A program made the position numbers and the translations under genes. From NCBI RefSeq assembly GCF_001014615.2, contig NZ_LBCQ02000001.1:558001-622000 (forward strand): a stretch of 64,000 nt of DNA. The letters run 5' to 3'. The stretch's first letter is position 1; every line of letters starts with the position of its first letter. Below, piece after piece: positions 44,818 to 54,027 of the stretch. Source of the stretch: Aquamicrobium sp. LC103. Its GTDB lineage: Bacteria; Pseudomonadota; Alphaproteobacteria; Rhizobiales; Rhizobiaceae. Below the pieces are notes generated by a model. It ran no database searches. It saw only the letters and a list, made by a program, of their open reading frames with translations, and was not told where the DNA came from.

Positions 44818-45048
44818 ATGAGCAGGGACGACGACAGGAACGTCGAATCGCGGCGCATCATCGATCGCGTAGGCGCGGAAACCGAGGCATCCATGGCCAA
44901 GCGCGTCTCCGACCACATGTCCGGCCGCGACGCCGACGAGAAGGATTGGGCGGAGCTCTGGGGCACGCGCATCGGCCGATGGCTGGGGCTCGCGCTGCTG
45001 ATCTACCTCGTCTATTGGCTGATCAATTTCGTAGTGAGCAATGGCTGA
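44818..45048 (+). CDS. Small unknown membrane protein upstream of pyridoxal kinase
   Basis: A 76-residue protein: a charged N-terminal half (SRDDDRNVESRRIIDRVG, then GAETEASMAKRVSDHMSGRDADEKDW) and one C-terminal membrane helix (WLGLALLIYLVYWLINFVV). I do not recognise a named family. It begins 182 bases from lemA on the opposite strand, after ACGGGAGC, and ends three bases before the pyridoxal kinase ATG. Confidence 0.75.
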   Translation: MSRDDDRNVESRRIIDRVGAETEASMAKRVSDHMSGRDADEKDWAELWGTRIGRWLGLALLIYLVYWLINFVVSNG

Positions 45049-45051
45049 AGC

Positions 45052-45936
45052 ATGAGCAATCAGGAAAACCAGGCACCGCGTGCGGTCATCGTCGTCTCCA
45101 GCCATGTGGCGCGCGGCTCAGTCGGCAATCGCGCGGCGGTCTTCGCGCTGGAAACGCTCGGCTTTCCCGTGTGGGCGGTGCCGACCGTCATCCTGCCATG
45201 GCATCCCGGGCACGGCCGCGCCACGCGCATCGTGCCGCCGGCCGACGGGTTCGCGGCGCTGATGCGCGACCTCGAGGGCGCGCCGTGGCTGGGCGAGGTC
45301 GGCGCGGTCCTCTCGGGCTATCTCGGCGATGCCGCGCAGGCCGAGGCCGTCGCCTCGCTCGTCGCGGCGGTGAAGGCGCGAAATCCGAAAGCGCTCTATG
45401 TCTGCGACCCGGTGATGGGGGATGCCGGCGGGCTCTACGTGCCCGAGGCGGTCGCGGCCGCGATGCGCGACCGCTTGCTGCCCGTGGCCGATATCGCGAC
45501 GCCCAACCGTTTCGAGCTGGAATGGATGCGCGGGCGTCCGCTCGCGGACAACAAGGCCGTCATCGATGCGGCGCTCGAGGCCGGCCCCGAAACGATGCTG
45601 GTGACGTCGGCGCATGCGATGATGGCCGGCTCGACCGGCAATCTGCTGGTTCGGCGCGGTGAGGTCATCCTTGCCGAGCACCGCGCCGTCGCCAATGCGC
45701 CGAACGGTCTCGGCGACCTCACCTCCGCCCTGTTCCTGTCGCGGATCATGGGCGGACAGACGGCCGAGAAGGCGCTGCAGGCGACGACGGCCGCCGTCTT
45801 CGAGATACTGGCGCGGGCGACGAAGCGAGGGGCCGACGAGCTCATGCTCGAAACCGACGCGCAAAGCCTCTCCCATCCAATGGCGATGGTGCAGATGCGC
45901 CGCATCCTTCATTCCGGCGGCGAGCGCCGCTCATGA
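45052..45936 (+). CDS. pdxY: Pyridoxal kinase
   Basis: A 294-residue ribokinase-fold kinase that phosphorylates pyridoxal in vitamin B6 salvage. Features: VIVVSSHVARGSVGNRAAVFALETLGF (PdxK/PdxY start), YVCDPVMGDAGGLYVPE, ATPNRFELEWMRG, and NGLGDLTSALFLSRIMGG with the catalytic Asp. The stop overlaps the DUF429 start (ATGA). Confidence 0.94.
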   Translation: MSNQENQAPRAVIVVSSHVARGSVGNRAAVFALETLGFPVWAVPTVILPWHPGHGRATRIVPPADGFAALMRDLEGAPWLGEVGAVLSGYLGDAAQAEAVASLVAAVKARNPKALYVCDPVMGDAGGLYVPEAVAAAMRDRLLPVADIATPNRFELEWMRGRPLADNKAVIDAALEAGPETMLVTSAHAMMAGSTGNLLVRRGEVILAEHRAVANAPNGLGDLTSALFLSRIMGGQTAEKALQATTAAVFEILARATKRGADELMLETDAQSLSHPMAMVQMRRILHSGGERRS

Positions 45937-46694
45937 ATTTTCCGGTCGTTGCGGGTGTCGACGGCTGCAAGGCGGGATGGGTGGCGGTGATGCGCCGTGG
46001 CGGCCGGCTGGAAGCCGGCGTCTTTCCGAGCTTTGCCATGCTCGTCGATCTCCTGCCTGGCGAGGCGGTGATCGCCGTCGACATGCCGATCGGCCTGCCG
46101 GACAGCGCCGGACATGGCGGGCGGGGACCCGAGGCGCTGGTGCGCCGGCATCTCGGCCAGCGCCAGTCGAGCGTCTTTTCCATTCCCTCGCGCGCTGCCG
46201 TCTATGCCGAGACCGGACCGTTCCCCGACGTGGGGGAATGGTACGCCGCCCACCGCCGGGCCAGCGTGGTGGCGCGGGCGACTTCCGAACCTGCGAAGGG
46301 CATTTCGATCCAGGCGTTCGGCATCTTCTCCAAGATCAGGGAGATCGACCGGCTGCTGATCGAGCGCCCGCAACTGCGTGGCCGGGTGATCGAATCGCAT
46401 CCCGAAGCCGCCTTCTGGCGGCTGAACGGCGAAAGTGCGATGGAACTGCCGAAGAAGGTCAAGGGCAGGATCAATCCGGCGGGCATGGAGGAGCGCAAGC
46501 GGCTGCTCGATCGCTGCGGGGTGGAGCGGGCGTTCCTGGACGCCATTCCGCCGCGCGGAGCGGCCGAGGACGACTATCTGGACGCGGCGGCGATGATGCT
46601 GATCGCCGCGCGCCATGCGCGGGGCGAGACGGTTCCGTTTCCCGATCCGCCGCTTGTCGATACCCTGGGCAATCCGATCGCGATCTGGACTTAA
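45933..46694 (+). CDS. DUF429 domain protein (RNase H-like fold)
   Basis: A 253-residue DUF429 protein. VAGVDGCKAGWVAV, VIAVDMPIGLPD, RGPEALVRRHLGQRQSSVFSIPSR and ESHPEAAFWRLNG contain conserved Asp/Glu residues of a predicted RNase H-like nuclease fold; no activity is proven. It overlaps pdxY by four bases, so it is translated with it. Confidence 0.88.
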   Translation: MNFPVVAGVDGCKAGWVAVMRRGGRLEAGVFPSFAMLVDLLPGEAVIAVDMPIGLPDSAGHGGRGPEALVRRHLGQRQSSVFSIPSRAAVYAETGPFPDVGEWYAAHRRASVVARATSEPAKGISIQAFGIFSKIREIDRLLIERPQLRGRVIESHPEAAFWRLNGESAMELPKKVKGRINPAGMEERKRLLDRCGVERAFLDAIPPRGAAEDDYLDAAAMMLIAARHARGETVPFPDPPLVDTLGNPIAIWT

Positions 46695-46737
46695 GCTCGT
46701 TGTTGCGCGGTTCGCACTTTCCCGCTACTGGCAAGGC

Positions 46738-47382
46738 ATGAGCCATTTACCGGAAAAGCTGCTTCAGGGTTACCGCAACTTCATGAAGGGGCGCTATGCC
46801 GCCGAGCGGGATCGCTACCGCGAATTGGCGCGAGAGGGCCAGTCGCCGGAGACGCTGGTGATCGCCTGCTGCGATTCGCGTTCCGCGCCGGAAACGATAT
46901 TCGACGCTTCTCCCGGCGAGCTCTTCGTGGTGCGCAACGTCGCCAATCTGGTGCCGCCCTACCAGCCGGACAGCCATTTCCATGCGACCTCCGCCGCGCT
47001 GGAATTCGCTGTACAGAGCCTCAAGGTCAAGAACATCGTGGTGATGGGCCACGGCCGCTGCGGCGGTATTCGCGCCGCGCTCGACCCGGCGGCGGAGCCG
47101 CTTTCGCCCGGAGATTTCATCGGCAAGTGGATGGGAATGGTCGCACCGGCGGCCGAGATCGTCAGCGGCAACACGATGATGACGTCGGTCGAACGCCAGA
47201 CGGCGCTGGAGCGCATCTCCATCCGCTTCTCGCTCACCAATCTGCGGACGTTTCCCTGCGTCTCGATCCTCGAGAAGAAGGGCCGGCTGACGCTGCATGG
47301 CGCCTGGTTCGACATCTCGTCGGGCGAATTGTGGTCGATGAATCCCGAGACCGGGGATTTCGAGCGGCCGGAGCTCGACTGA
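46738..47382 (+). CDS. Beta-class carbonic anhydrase
   Basis: A 214-residue beta-carbonic anhydrase. The zinc ligands are visible: Cys44 in ACCDSRSAPE (CxDSR with Asp46 and Arg48), His105 and Cys108 in MGHGRCGGI. It interconverts CO2 and bicarbonate in the cytoplasm. Length is typical. It may be read with pdxY-DUF429 (43-base gap). Confidence 0.95.
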   Translation: MSHLPEKLLQGYRNFMKGRYAAERDRYRELAREGQSPETLVIACCDSRSAPETIFDASPGELFVVRNVANLVPPYQPDSHFHATSAALEFAVQSLKVKNIVVMGHGRCGGIRAALDPAAEPLSPGDFIGKWMGMVAPAAEIVSGNTMMTSVERQTALERISIRFSLTNLRTFPCVSILEKKGRLTLHGAWFDISSGELWSMNPETGDFERPELD

Positions 47383-47452
47383 GCCTAGGTCCCAATCGCT
47401 TCGTTCGAGCATCGGATGATCGGAAGGTCGATGCCGCCGAAGGCCCGATGCT

Positions 47453-48709
47453 CTATTCGACGCGCGCCACCAGCACCTTCGAGAAGACCGGCTCGGGAAG
47501 CCTGCGCCAGACCAGCCATGCGACGATCGCAAGCAGTCCCATGCAGGGGATGATCGTGGCCATCGCCATCACCGGGTCGCCGAAGAGCGCGGCGATGCCG
47601 CCGCCGACCAGCCCGCCGCCCATCTGGAAGAAGCCGCCGAGCGCCGCCGCGGCACCGGCGATGTGCGGGAAGGGCGCGAGCGACGCGGTCGACATCGCCG
47701 GCATGATGAAGGCGATGCCGAAGGCGTAGCAGGCGACAGGCCCCATGACGGTCAGGAAGGTGGGTTCGGTGACGCGCAGGAGAACCGCGAGCGCGATGCT
47801 GCCGACCGCCATGCAGACAAGGCCGAGCGGCACGATGCGGTAGGCGCCGTAGCGGCGCATGAGCTGGCGCACCACCAGCGAGCCCACGAAGAACATGCCC
47901 GACTGCATCAGCATGCCGAAGCCGAATTCGGTGGGCGAGAGGCCGACGCGGTTCATCAGGATGAAGGGCAGCACGGTCGCCTGCGTGTAGAGCGCGCCGA
48001 GCGAGCCGGCGAGCACCAGGCTGGAGGTGAGGAAGTAGCCGCTGCGAAGAAGCGAGCCGTAGGAGTGCGCAAGCGCGCGCGGCCGGATGCGCGAAAGATC
48101 GCGCTCGACCGTCTCGACCATGAAGATCCTGGCGACGACGATGATGGCGAAGCCCATCAGCAGCATGAAGACGAAGATGGCGTGCCAGCCGAACAGCTCC
48201 ATCGTGACGCCGCCCAGCGTCGGTGCGAAGGCCGGGCCGACGCCGAGGATGAGCCCGATGAGGTTCATGATGCGCGCGGAACGCTCGTTGGTGAAGAGAT
48301 CGCGCACGATGGCGCGCGAGATCGCCATGCCGACGGCCGCGCCCACGCCCTGTAGAAAGCGCGCCGCGATCAGCACCTCGACGGTGGGAGAGAGCAGCGC
48401 GAGCGTGGTGGCGACGAGATATATGCCCATGAAGGCCATGGTGACGGGTTTGCGGCCGAAACCGTCCGACAGCGGGCCGCAGACGAGCTGCGCCAGAGCG
48501 AAGCCGGCGAAATAGAGCGACAGCGTCATCTTGACCGCCGCCTCGGTGCTGCCGAAGGCGCGCACGATTTCCGGCATGGCCGGCGTGAAAAGCGCCATTG
48601 AAATCGGCCCGACGGCCACGAGAAGGGCGCCGAGCAGGCTCACGCGCCTCTCGCTCATGACCGGAACGGGGGGTGCCTTCGCGGCCGGATCCTGCGTCTG
48701 CACGTTCAT
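47453..48709 (-). CDS. Bcr/CflA-type MFS multidrug efflux transporter
   Basis: A 418-residue, 12-helix drug:H+ antiporter. LSLYFAGFALAQLVCGPLSDGFGRKPVTMAFMGIY (motif A with GPLSDGFGRKP) and LGVGPAFAPTLGG (motif C-like) fit the DHA1 Bcr/CflA group. It overlaps the upstream MarR gene by four bases (ATGA), a standard regulator-exporter pair, so its substrate may be the MarR ligand. Confidence 0.9.
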   Translation of the reverse strand: MNVQTQDPAAKAPPVPVMSERRVSLLGALLVAVGPISMALFTPAMPEIVRAFGSTEAAVKMTLSLYFAGFALAQLVCGPLSDGFGRKPVTMAFMGIYLVATTLALLSPTVEVLIAARFLQGVGAAVGMAISRAIVRDLFTNERSARIMNLIGLILGVGPAFAPTLGGVTMELFGWHAIFVFMLLMGFAIIVVARIFMVETVERDLSRIRPRALAHSYGSLLRSGYFLTSSLVLAGSLGALYTQATVLPFILMNRVGLSPTEFGFGMLMQSGMFFVGSLVVRQLMRRYGAYRIVPLGLVCMAVGSIALAVLLRVTEPTFLTVMGPVACYAFGIAFIMPAMSTASLAPFPHIAGAAAALGGFFQMGGGLVGGGIAALFGDPVMAMATIIPCMGLLAIVAWLVWRRLPEPVFSKVLVARVE

Positions 48710-49176
48710 GCCGCCGCTCCCGCCCTGCTGCTTTCCGCCTTCTCGGAGAAGTTCGCGCGCACCGTCTTCAGCATGTCCTGGAGCATAGCCCATTGCTCGG
48801 CAGTGAGCCCGCGCGACGCATCCTCGCGGATCGCCGCGCTGATGTTCCTGATTTCGGGCAGGACGCGTTCGGCCGCCTCGGTCAAATGGACGAGCTTGGC
48901 GCGGCGATCGGCCGGATCGGGCGTGCGGCGGATGAGGTCCCGCGCCTCGAGACGGTCGAGATAGGCCGAAAGCGTCATCGCCTCGACATTCATGCGTTCG
49001 GCCAGCACCGACTGGCGCACGGTGCCGGCGCGGGCGGCATGCGAAAGGGCGCGGGCTTCGCCGGAGGTGAGGCCGAGGCCCGCCTCCGCGGTGCGGCGGT
49101 CGATCTCGGCGCGCAACAGGCGGGAAAGGTCGGCAATGAGGAAGCCGAACGTATCGGTGTCGGTTCGTTGGGGCAT
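48706..49176 (-). CDS. MarR family transcriptional regulator
   Basis: A 156-residue MarR winged-helix repressor: LTSGEARALSHAARAGTVRQSVLAERMNVEAMTLSAYLDRLEARDLIRRTPDPADRRAKLVHLTEAAE, the last part being the wing with DRRAK. First gene of the marR-exporter operon; autoregulation is expected. The ATG at 49176 lies just after an AT-rich palindromic tract. Confidence 0.92.
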   Translation of the reverse strand: MPQRTDTDTFGFLIADLSRLLRAEIDRRTAEAGLGLTSGEARALSHAARAGTVRQSVLAERMNVEAMTLSAYLDRLEARDLIRRTPDPADRRAKLVHLTEAAERVLPEIRNISAAIREDASRGLTAEQWAMLQDMLKTVRANFSEKAESSRAGAAA

Positions 49177-49181
49177 GATCA

Positions 49182-49206
49182 AATTGTAAGTAAGACTTAT
49201 AATAAG
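49182..49206 (-). promoter_or_regulatory. Candidate MarR operator
   Basis: Upstream of the marR ATG is an AT-rich tract with CTTATAATAAG (49196-49206), an 11-base perfect palindrome around one A, preceded by AATTGTAAGTAAG. AT-rich palindromes at this position are typical MarR autorepression sites. It could also contain the -10 region. Confidence 0.5.
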
Positions 49207-49318
49207 CTCCACTTAGTTCTTCTGCTGCACTGCGTCAAGGCGGGTTGCGATCACGCCTTCGTGGTCCTACATCTGACCGGTCCGGTCCGCCTGCCCAATT
49301 CCATCGCAGAGGTTTTTC

Positions 49319-51373
49319 ATGTCCGCATCCCCCGTCGATCCTTCCCGCCATCCGCTGACGCTTTGGACGGGGCCGCTCGGGCTGCCGGATTTCACGGCCA
49401 TTTCCGACGATCAGTTCGCGGACGTGTTCGACGCCGCGCTTGCCGCGCATCGGGACGAGGTCGAGGCGATCGCGCAAAATGCCGATGAGCCGACGATCGA
49501 GAACACGCTTGCCGCGCTGGAGCTTGCCGGCGAGCCGCTCGGCCGCGTCTCGGCGATCTTCTGGTGCCGGGCTGGCGCCCACACCAACCCCGACATTCAG
49601 GCGCTGGAGCGCGAGATCGCGCCGAAGATGTCGCGGCATTATTCCGCGCTCTTCATGAACGAGGCGCTGTTCTCGCGCATCGACAGGCTGTACGCGGCGC
49701 GCGAGACGCTGGGGCTCGACGCCGAGACCCTTCGCGTCCTGGAAAAGACGTGGAAGCGCTTCGTCAAGGCGGGCGCCAAGCTCGACGGGGGCGACAAGAA
49801 GCGGCTTGCGGAGATCAACGAGCGTCTCGCCGGGCTCGGCGCTCAGTTCGGTCAGAACGTGCTTGCCGACGAAGCGAACTGGGCGCTGTTTCTCGACGGC
49901 GGCGACGATCTCGCCGGGCTGCCGGACTTCCTGAAGGACGCCATGGCGCAGGCGGCCGAAACGCGCGGCCGGGAAGGCAAGTACGCGGTGACGCTGTCGC
50001 GCTCGATCATCGAGCCGTTCCTGACCTTTTCCGCCAGGCGCGACCTGCGCGAGAAGGCGTTCGAAGCCTTCATCCGGCGCGGCGAGAATGGCGGCGAGAC
50101 CGACAATGGCGCGATCGTGAAGGAAACGCTCGCCCTTCGCGCCGAGAAGGCGAAGCTGCTCGGCTATGAAAGCTTCGCAGCGCTGAAGCTCGACGACACG
50201 ATGGCGAAGACGCCGAAAGCCGTGCTGGAACTGCTGGAGCCGGTCTGGGACAAGGCCCGCGAAAAGGCCGCCGCCGACCAGGCCGACCTGCAGCGGATCG
50301 CGGCGGCCGGCGGCGGCAACGATGCGATCGCCGCCTGGGACTGGCGCTATTACCAGGAGAAGCTGCGGGCGGAGAAATACGCTTTCGACGAGGCGGAACT
50401 GAAGCCTTATCTCCAGCTCGACCGCATCATCGACGCCTGCTTCGAGGTCGCGGGAAGGCTGTTCGGGCTGTCCTTCGAGGAGAAGCAGGGCGTCGCCGCG
50501 TGGCATCCGGACGTACGCGTCTTCGAGGTGAGGAACACCGACGGCTCGCACCGCGCGACCTTTCTCGCCGACTATTTCAACCGGCCTTCCAAGCGCTCCG
50601 GCGCCTGGATGAGCTCGCTCGAACCCGGCCACAAGCTTGGCGAGGGCGCTTCGCCGATCATCTACAATGTGATGAATTTCGCCAAGCCGCCGAAGGGGCA
50701 GCCGGCGCTGCTTTCGATGGACGACGCGCGCACCCTCTTCCACGAATTCGGCCATGCGCTGCACGGCATGCTGACGGAGGTCACCTGGCCGTCGGTTTCC
50801 GGCACCTCGGTCAGCCGCGATTTCGTGGAGCTGCCCTCGCAGCTCTACGAGCACTGGCTGACCGTGCCCGAGATCCTCGAAAAGCATGCCGTCCACTACC
50901 GCACCGGCGAGCCGATGCCGAAGGCGCTGCTCGACAAGATGCTGGCGGCGCAGACCTTCAACGCCGGTTTCGCCACGGTCGAGTTCACCGCCTCGGCGCT
51001 GATCGACATGGCCTATCACGCGCAGCCCGAGGCGCCCGCCGACCCGCTGGCCTTCGAAGCCGAAACGCTGAAGAAGCTCGGCATGCCGGAGGCGATCGCG
51101 ATGCGCCACCGCAGCCCGCATTTCCTGCATGTGTTTTCCGGCGACGGCTACTCGGCCGGCTACTATTCCTACATGTGGTCGGAGGTGCTGGACGCCGACG
51201 CCTTCTCCGCTTTCGAGGAGACGGGCGACGTCTTCGACGCCGAGACGGCGCGGAAACTCAGGACCCATATCTATTCGGCCGGCGGATCGCGCGACCCGGA
51301 AGAACTCTACATCGCCTTCCGCGGCAAGATGCCCTCGCCGGAAGCGATGATGGAGAAGCGCGGACTGATTTGA
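49319..51373 (+). CDS. M3 family oligopeptidase (Dcp/OpdA-like)
   Basis: A 684-residue zinc metallopeptidase. The active site is LFHEFGHALHGML (His475, Glu476, His479), followed by the third ligand Glu further on. HPLTLWTGPLGLPDFTAISDDQF at the start and YSYMWSEVLDADAF near the end are typical of the Dcp/oligopeptidase A group, which degrades short peptides in the cytoplasm. No signal peptide seen. Confidence 0.94.
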   Translation: MSASPVDPSRHPLTLWTGPLGLPDFTAISDDQFADVFDAALAAHRDEVEAIAQNADEPTIENTLAALELAGEPLGRVSAIFWCRAGAHTNPDIQALEREIAPKMSRHYSALFMNEALFSRIDRLYAARETLGLDAETLRVLEKTWKRFVKAGAKLDGGDKKRLAEINERLAGLGAQFGQNVLADEANWALFLDGGDDLAGLPDFLKDAMAQAAETRGREGKYAVTLSRSIIEPFLTFSARRDLREKAFEAFIRRGENGGETDNGAIVKETLALRAEKAKLLGYESFAALKLDDTMAKTPKAVLELLEPVWDKAREKAAADQADLQRIAAAGGGNDAIAAWDWRYYQEKLRAEKYAFDEAELKPYLQLDRIIDACFEVAGRLFGLSFEEKQGVAAWHPDVRVFEVRNTDGSHRATFLADYFNRPSKRSGAWMSSLEPGHKLGEGASPIIYNVMNFAKPPKGQPALLSMDDARTLFHEFGHALHGMLTEVTWPSVSGTSVSRDFVELPSQLYEHWLTVPEILEKHAVHYRTGEPMPKALLDKMLAAQTFNAGFATVEFTASALIDMAYHAQPEAPADPLAFEAETLKKLGMPEAIAMRHRSPHFLHVFSGDGYSAGYYSYMWSEVLDADAFSAFEETGDVFDAETARKLRTHIYSAGGSRDPEELYIAFRGKMPSPEAMMEKRGLI

Positions 51374-51389
51374 CGCGGAAGAGCGCGGC

Positions 51390-51611
51390 TCAGCAGCCGC
51401 GCGCCGCGCTTTTGACGGCCTTGGAGGTCGAGCAGGTCACGGCGTCGTAGTCGATGCCGTACTGGCCCGGCACGTAGGATTCGTCGAGAACGAAATCCTG
51501 CTCGTCGAACGGGACGTTCTGCGGGGCAAGCGCCCAGGCGGCGCCGATCATCAGCGGGAACGCGGCGATTGCCGCCAGCTTCGCGAGATACAGGTTTCTG
51601 ATCATGGTCAT
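51390..51611 (-). CDS. Small secreted protein of unknown function
   Basis: A 71-73 residue protein. A hydrophobic N-terminal segment (LAAIAAFPLMIGAAWALA) looks like a signal peptide. The short mature part is acidic and has two Cys at its end (TCSTSK and ARGC). I recognise no family. The ATG at 51605 (MIRN) is an alternative to 51611. Convergent with the oligopeptidase gene, 16 bases apart. Confidence 0.6.
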   Translation of the reverse strand: MTMIRNLYLAKLAAIAAFPLMIGAAWALAPQNVPFDEQDFVLDESYVPGQYGIDYDAVTCSTSKAVKSAARGC

Positions 51612-51685
51612 TACCTAGTGTCGGGACGGCGTAACGCAAGAATGTTAATAAAGTTGCAACCTTAAAATTTCCTGAACCTTGCGTC

Positions 51686-51717
51686 GCGAAAGACCGCCCT
51701 CTTTCGCAAAAGCGAAA
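51686..51717 (+). promoter_or_regulatory. Alternative hairpins in the typA leader
   Basis: GCGAAAGA (51686-51693) pairs perfectly with TCTTTCGC (51700-51707) around a six-base loop. The same TTTCGC can instead pair with GCGAAA at 51712-51717 across AAAA. The two structures exclude each other and lie about 75-105 bases before the typA start. Transcription start is unknown, so this may be leader RNA or promoter DNA. Confidence 0.4.
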
Positions 51718-51792
51718 AAACCTGTATGAGCGCCGCAACTGAAAACGCCGCGCGTCGTTTCATGCGCAGGCCAGACCCCCGAGAAGATATTT

Positions 51793-53619
51793 ATGAACCT
51801 TCGTAACATCGCGATCATCGCGCACGTCGACCATGGAAAAACCACCCTCGTCGATGCGCTCCTGAAGCAGTCGGGCTCGTTCCGCGAAAACCAGCGCGTC
51901 GCAGAGCGCGCCATGGATTCGAACGATCTCGAGAAGGAGCGCGGCATCACGATTCTCGCCAAGGCGACCTCGGTCGACTGGAAGGACACCCGCATCAACA
52001 TCGTCGACACGCCCGGCCACGCCGATTTCGGCGGGGAGGTCGAGCGCATCCTGTCGATGGTCGACGGCGCGATCGTGCTGGTCGATGCCGCCGAAGGCCC
52101 GATGCCCCAGACCAAGTTCGTCGTCGGCAAGGCGCTCAAGGTCGGCCTCCGCCCGATCGTGGCGATCAACAAGATCGACCGTCCGGACGCGCGCGCCGAC
52201 GAGGTCATCAACGAGGTGTTCGACCTCTTCGCCGCGCTCGACGCCACCGACGAGCAGCTCGACTTCCCGATCCTCTATGGTTCGGGCCGGGACGGCTGGA
52301 TGGCCGAAAGCCCGGAAGGCCCCAAGGAAGATGGGCTTGCGCCATTGTTCGATCTCGTCCTGAAGCATGTGCCGGAGCCGGCCGTCGAGCCCGGCCCGTT
52401 CCGCATGATCGGCACGATCCTGGAAGCCAACCCGTTCCTCGGCCGTATCATCACCGGCCGTATCGCGTCGGGCACGCTGAAGCCGAATCAGGCGGTCAAG
52501 GTTCTGCATCATGACGGCTCGCTGCTGGAAAATGGCCGCGTCTCGAAGATCCTCGCCTTCCGTGGCCTCGAGCGCCAGCCGATCGAGGAAGCACAGGCCG
52601 GCGACATCGTCGCCATCGCGGGCCTGCAAAAGGGCACCGTCGCCGACACTTTCTGCGATCCGTCCGTCTCCGACGCGATGCAGGCGCAGCCGATCGATCC
52701 GCCCACCGTCACGATGTCCTTCCTGGTCAACGATTCGCCACTGGCCGGCACCGAGGGCGACAAGGTGACGAGCCGCGTCATCCGCGACCGCCTGCTCAAG
52801 GAGGCCGAGGGCAATGTCGCGCTGAAGATCGAGGAATCGGCCGACAAGGATTCCTTCTACGTCTCCGGCCGCGGCGAATTGCAGCTCGCGGTCCTGATCG
52901 AGACGATGCGCCGCGAAGGCTTCGAGCTCGCCGTGTCGCGTCCGCGCGTCGTCATGCAGAAGGACGAGGCTGGCCAGCTTCTCGAGCCGGTCGAGGAAGT
53001 CGTCATCGACGTCGACGAAGAGCATTCGGGCGTCGTCGTGCAGAAGATGTCCGAGCGCAAGGCCGACATGGTCGAGCTGCGTCCGTCGGGCGGCGACCGC
53101 CAGCGCCTCGTCTTCCACGCGCCGACGCGCGGCCTGATCGGCTATCAGTCGGAGCTTCTGACCGATACGCGCGGCACCGCCGTCATGAACCGCCTGTTCC
53201 ACTCTTACCAGCCCTACAAGGGCGAACTGCCCGGCCGCACCAACGGCGTGCTGATCTCCAACGATCAGGGCGAGTCGGTGGCGTTCGCGATGTGGAACCT
53301 CGAGGATCGCGGCCCGATGGTCATCGACGCCGGCGTCAAGGTCTATGCCGGCATGATCATCGGCATCCATTCGCGCGACAACGATCTCGAGGTGAACGTG
53401 CTGAAAGGCAAGAAGCTCACCAACATCCGCGCCGCCGGCAAGGACGAGGCGGTGAAGCTGACGCCGCCGATCCGCATGACGCTGGAACGCGCGCTCGCCT
53501 GGATCCAGGACGACGAACTGGTGGAGGTGACGCCGAAATCGATCCGCCTGCGCAAGCTCTATCTCGACCCGCACGAGCGCAAGCGCTTCGAGAAGCAGAA
53601 AGTCAGCGGCGCTGCCTGA
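51793..53619 (+). CDS. typA: Ribosome-associated GTPase TypA/BipA
   Basis: A 608-residue translational GTPase. G1 [16 protein letters not shown]2 around the RGITI loop, G3 [14 protein letters not shown] and G4 NKIDRPDA are in order, followed by domain 2, the EF-G-like domains 3 and 5, and the C-terminal TypA-specific domain ([27 protein letters not shown]). It associates with ribosomes and supports assembly and growth under cold or stress. The leader contains a possible alternative-hairpin element. Confidence 0.97.
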   Translation: MNLRNIAIIAHVDHGKTTLVDALLKQSGSFRENQRVAERAMDSNDLEKERGITILAKATSVDWKDTRINIVDTPGHADFGGEVERILSMVDGAIVLVDAAEGPMPQTKFVVGKALKVGLRPIVAINKIDRPDARADEVINEVFDLFAALDATDEQLDFPILYGSGRDGWMAESPEGPKEDGLAPLFDLVLKHVPEPAVEPGPFRMIGTILEANPFLGRIITGRIASGTLKPNQAVKVLHHDGSLLENGRVSKILAFRGLERQPIEEAQAGDIVAIAGLQKGTVADTFCDPSVSDAMQAQPIDPPTVTMSFLVNDSPLAGTEGDKVTSRVIRDRLLKEAEGNVALKIEESADKDSFYVSGRGELQLAVLIETMRREGFELAVSRPRVVMQKDEAGQLLEPVEEVVIDVDEEHSGVVVQKMSERKADMVELRPSGGDRQRLVFHAPTRGLIGYQSELLTDTRGTAVMNRLFHSYQPYKGELPGRTNGVLISNDQGESVAFAMWNLEDRGPMVIDAGVKVYAGMIIGIHSRDNDLEVNVLKGKKLTNIRAAGKDEAVKLTPPIRMTLERALAWIQDDELVEVTPKSIRLRKLYLDPHERKRFEKQKVSGAA

Positions 53620-53674
53620 GGCCAACGAAGCAGACGGCGGGCGGCTCGTTCGACTGACCGTCTACTACAGCGTC

Positions 53675-53995
53675 ATGGAGGCGAAGATCTGTGTCTCCAT
53701 GCTGGCGGCGCATGGCATATACGCCTTTGCGCCGACCGAGCTTGCGAACAACGCGCCGCACATGATGACTGCTTTCGGCGGCATACCGGTCTCCGTGGTC
53801 GAAAGCGACTACGAGGCGGCGAAGGCGCTGCTCGACGATGTTCTCGAAAGCGAGCCTGCGCCACCGCCCAAGCCTTGGTGGAGGACGCTGTCCGATGGCC
53901 TTGTCGGCCTCGGCGTCCTGACGCTCTTCGGGCTTCCGCCGGCGCCGAAGCCGCCGCCGAGCGGCGGCGGCGGGCCGGATTCGGTGGAGGAGTGA
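53675..53995 (+). CDS. DUF2007-domain protein (start unclear)
   Basis: A protein of at least 106 residues. The domain portion MEAKICVSMLAAHGIYAFA... with GGIPVSVVESDYEAAKALLDDVL is a DUF2007 (putative signal-transducing) fold, followed by a Pro/Gly-rich tail with a hydrophobic stretch (GLVGLGVLTLFGL). In frame upstream the codons read LVRLTVYYSV, which fits the missing first strand of the domain, but no ATG, GTG or TTG is present there. So the true start may be non-canonical, or the ATG at 53675 is used for a shortened protein. It follows typA by 55 bases. Confidence 0.75.
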   Translation: MEAKICVSMLAAHGIYAFAPTELANNAPHMMTAFGGIPVSVVESDYEAAKALLDDVLESEPAPPPKPWWRTLSDGLVGLGVLTLFGLPPAPKPPPSGGGGPDSVEE

Positions 53996-54027
53996 CGGCA
54001 CCGGCAAGGGCCGCCCCCGGGATTCCG

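Noticed and set aside
47408-47454. Terminator between carbonic anhydrase and MFS genes
   Set aside because: The 9-bp arms are separated by 29 bases and lack a T run; the right arm runs into the MFS stop codon.
49235-53625. Long antisense frames across the M3 peptidase and typA
   Set aside because: Both strands are explained by well-recognised genes; the antisense translations are shadow-like.
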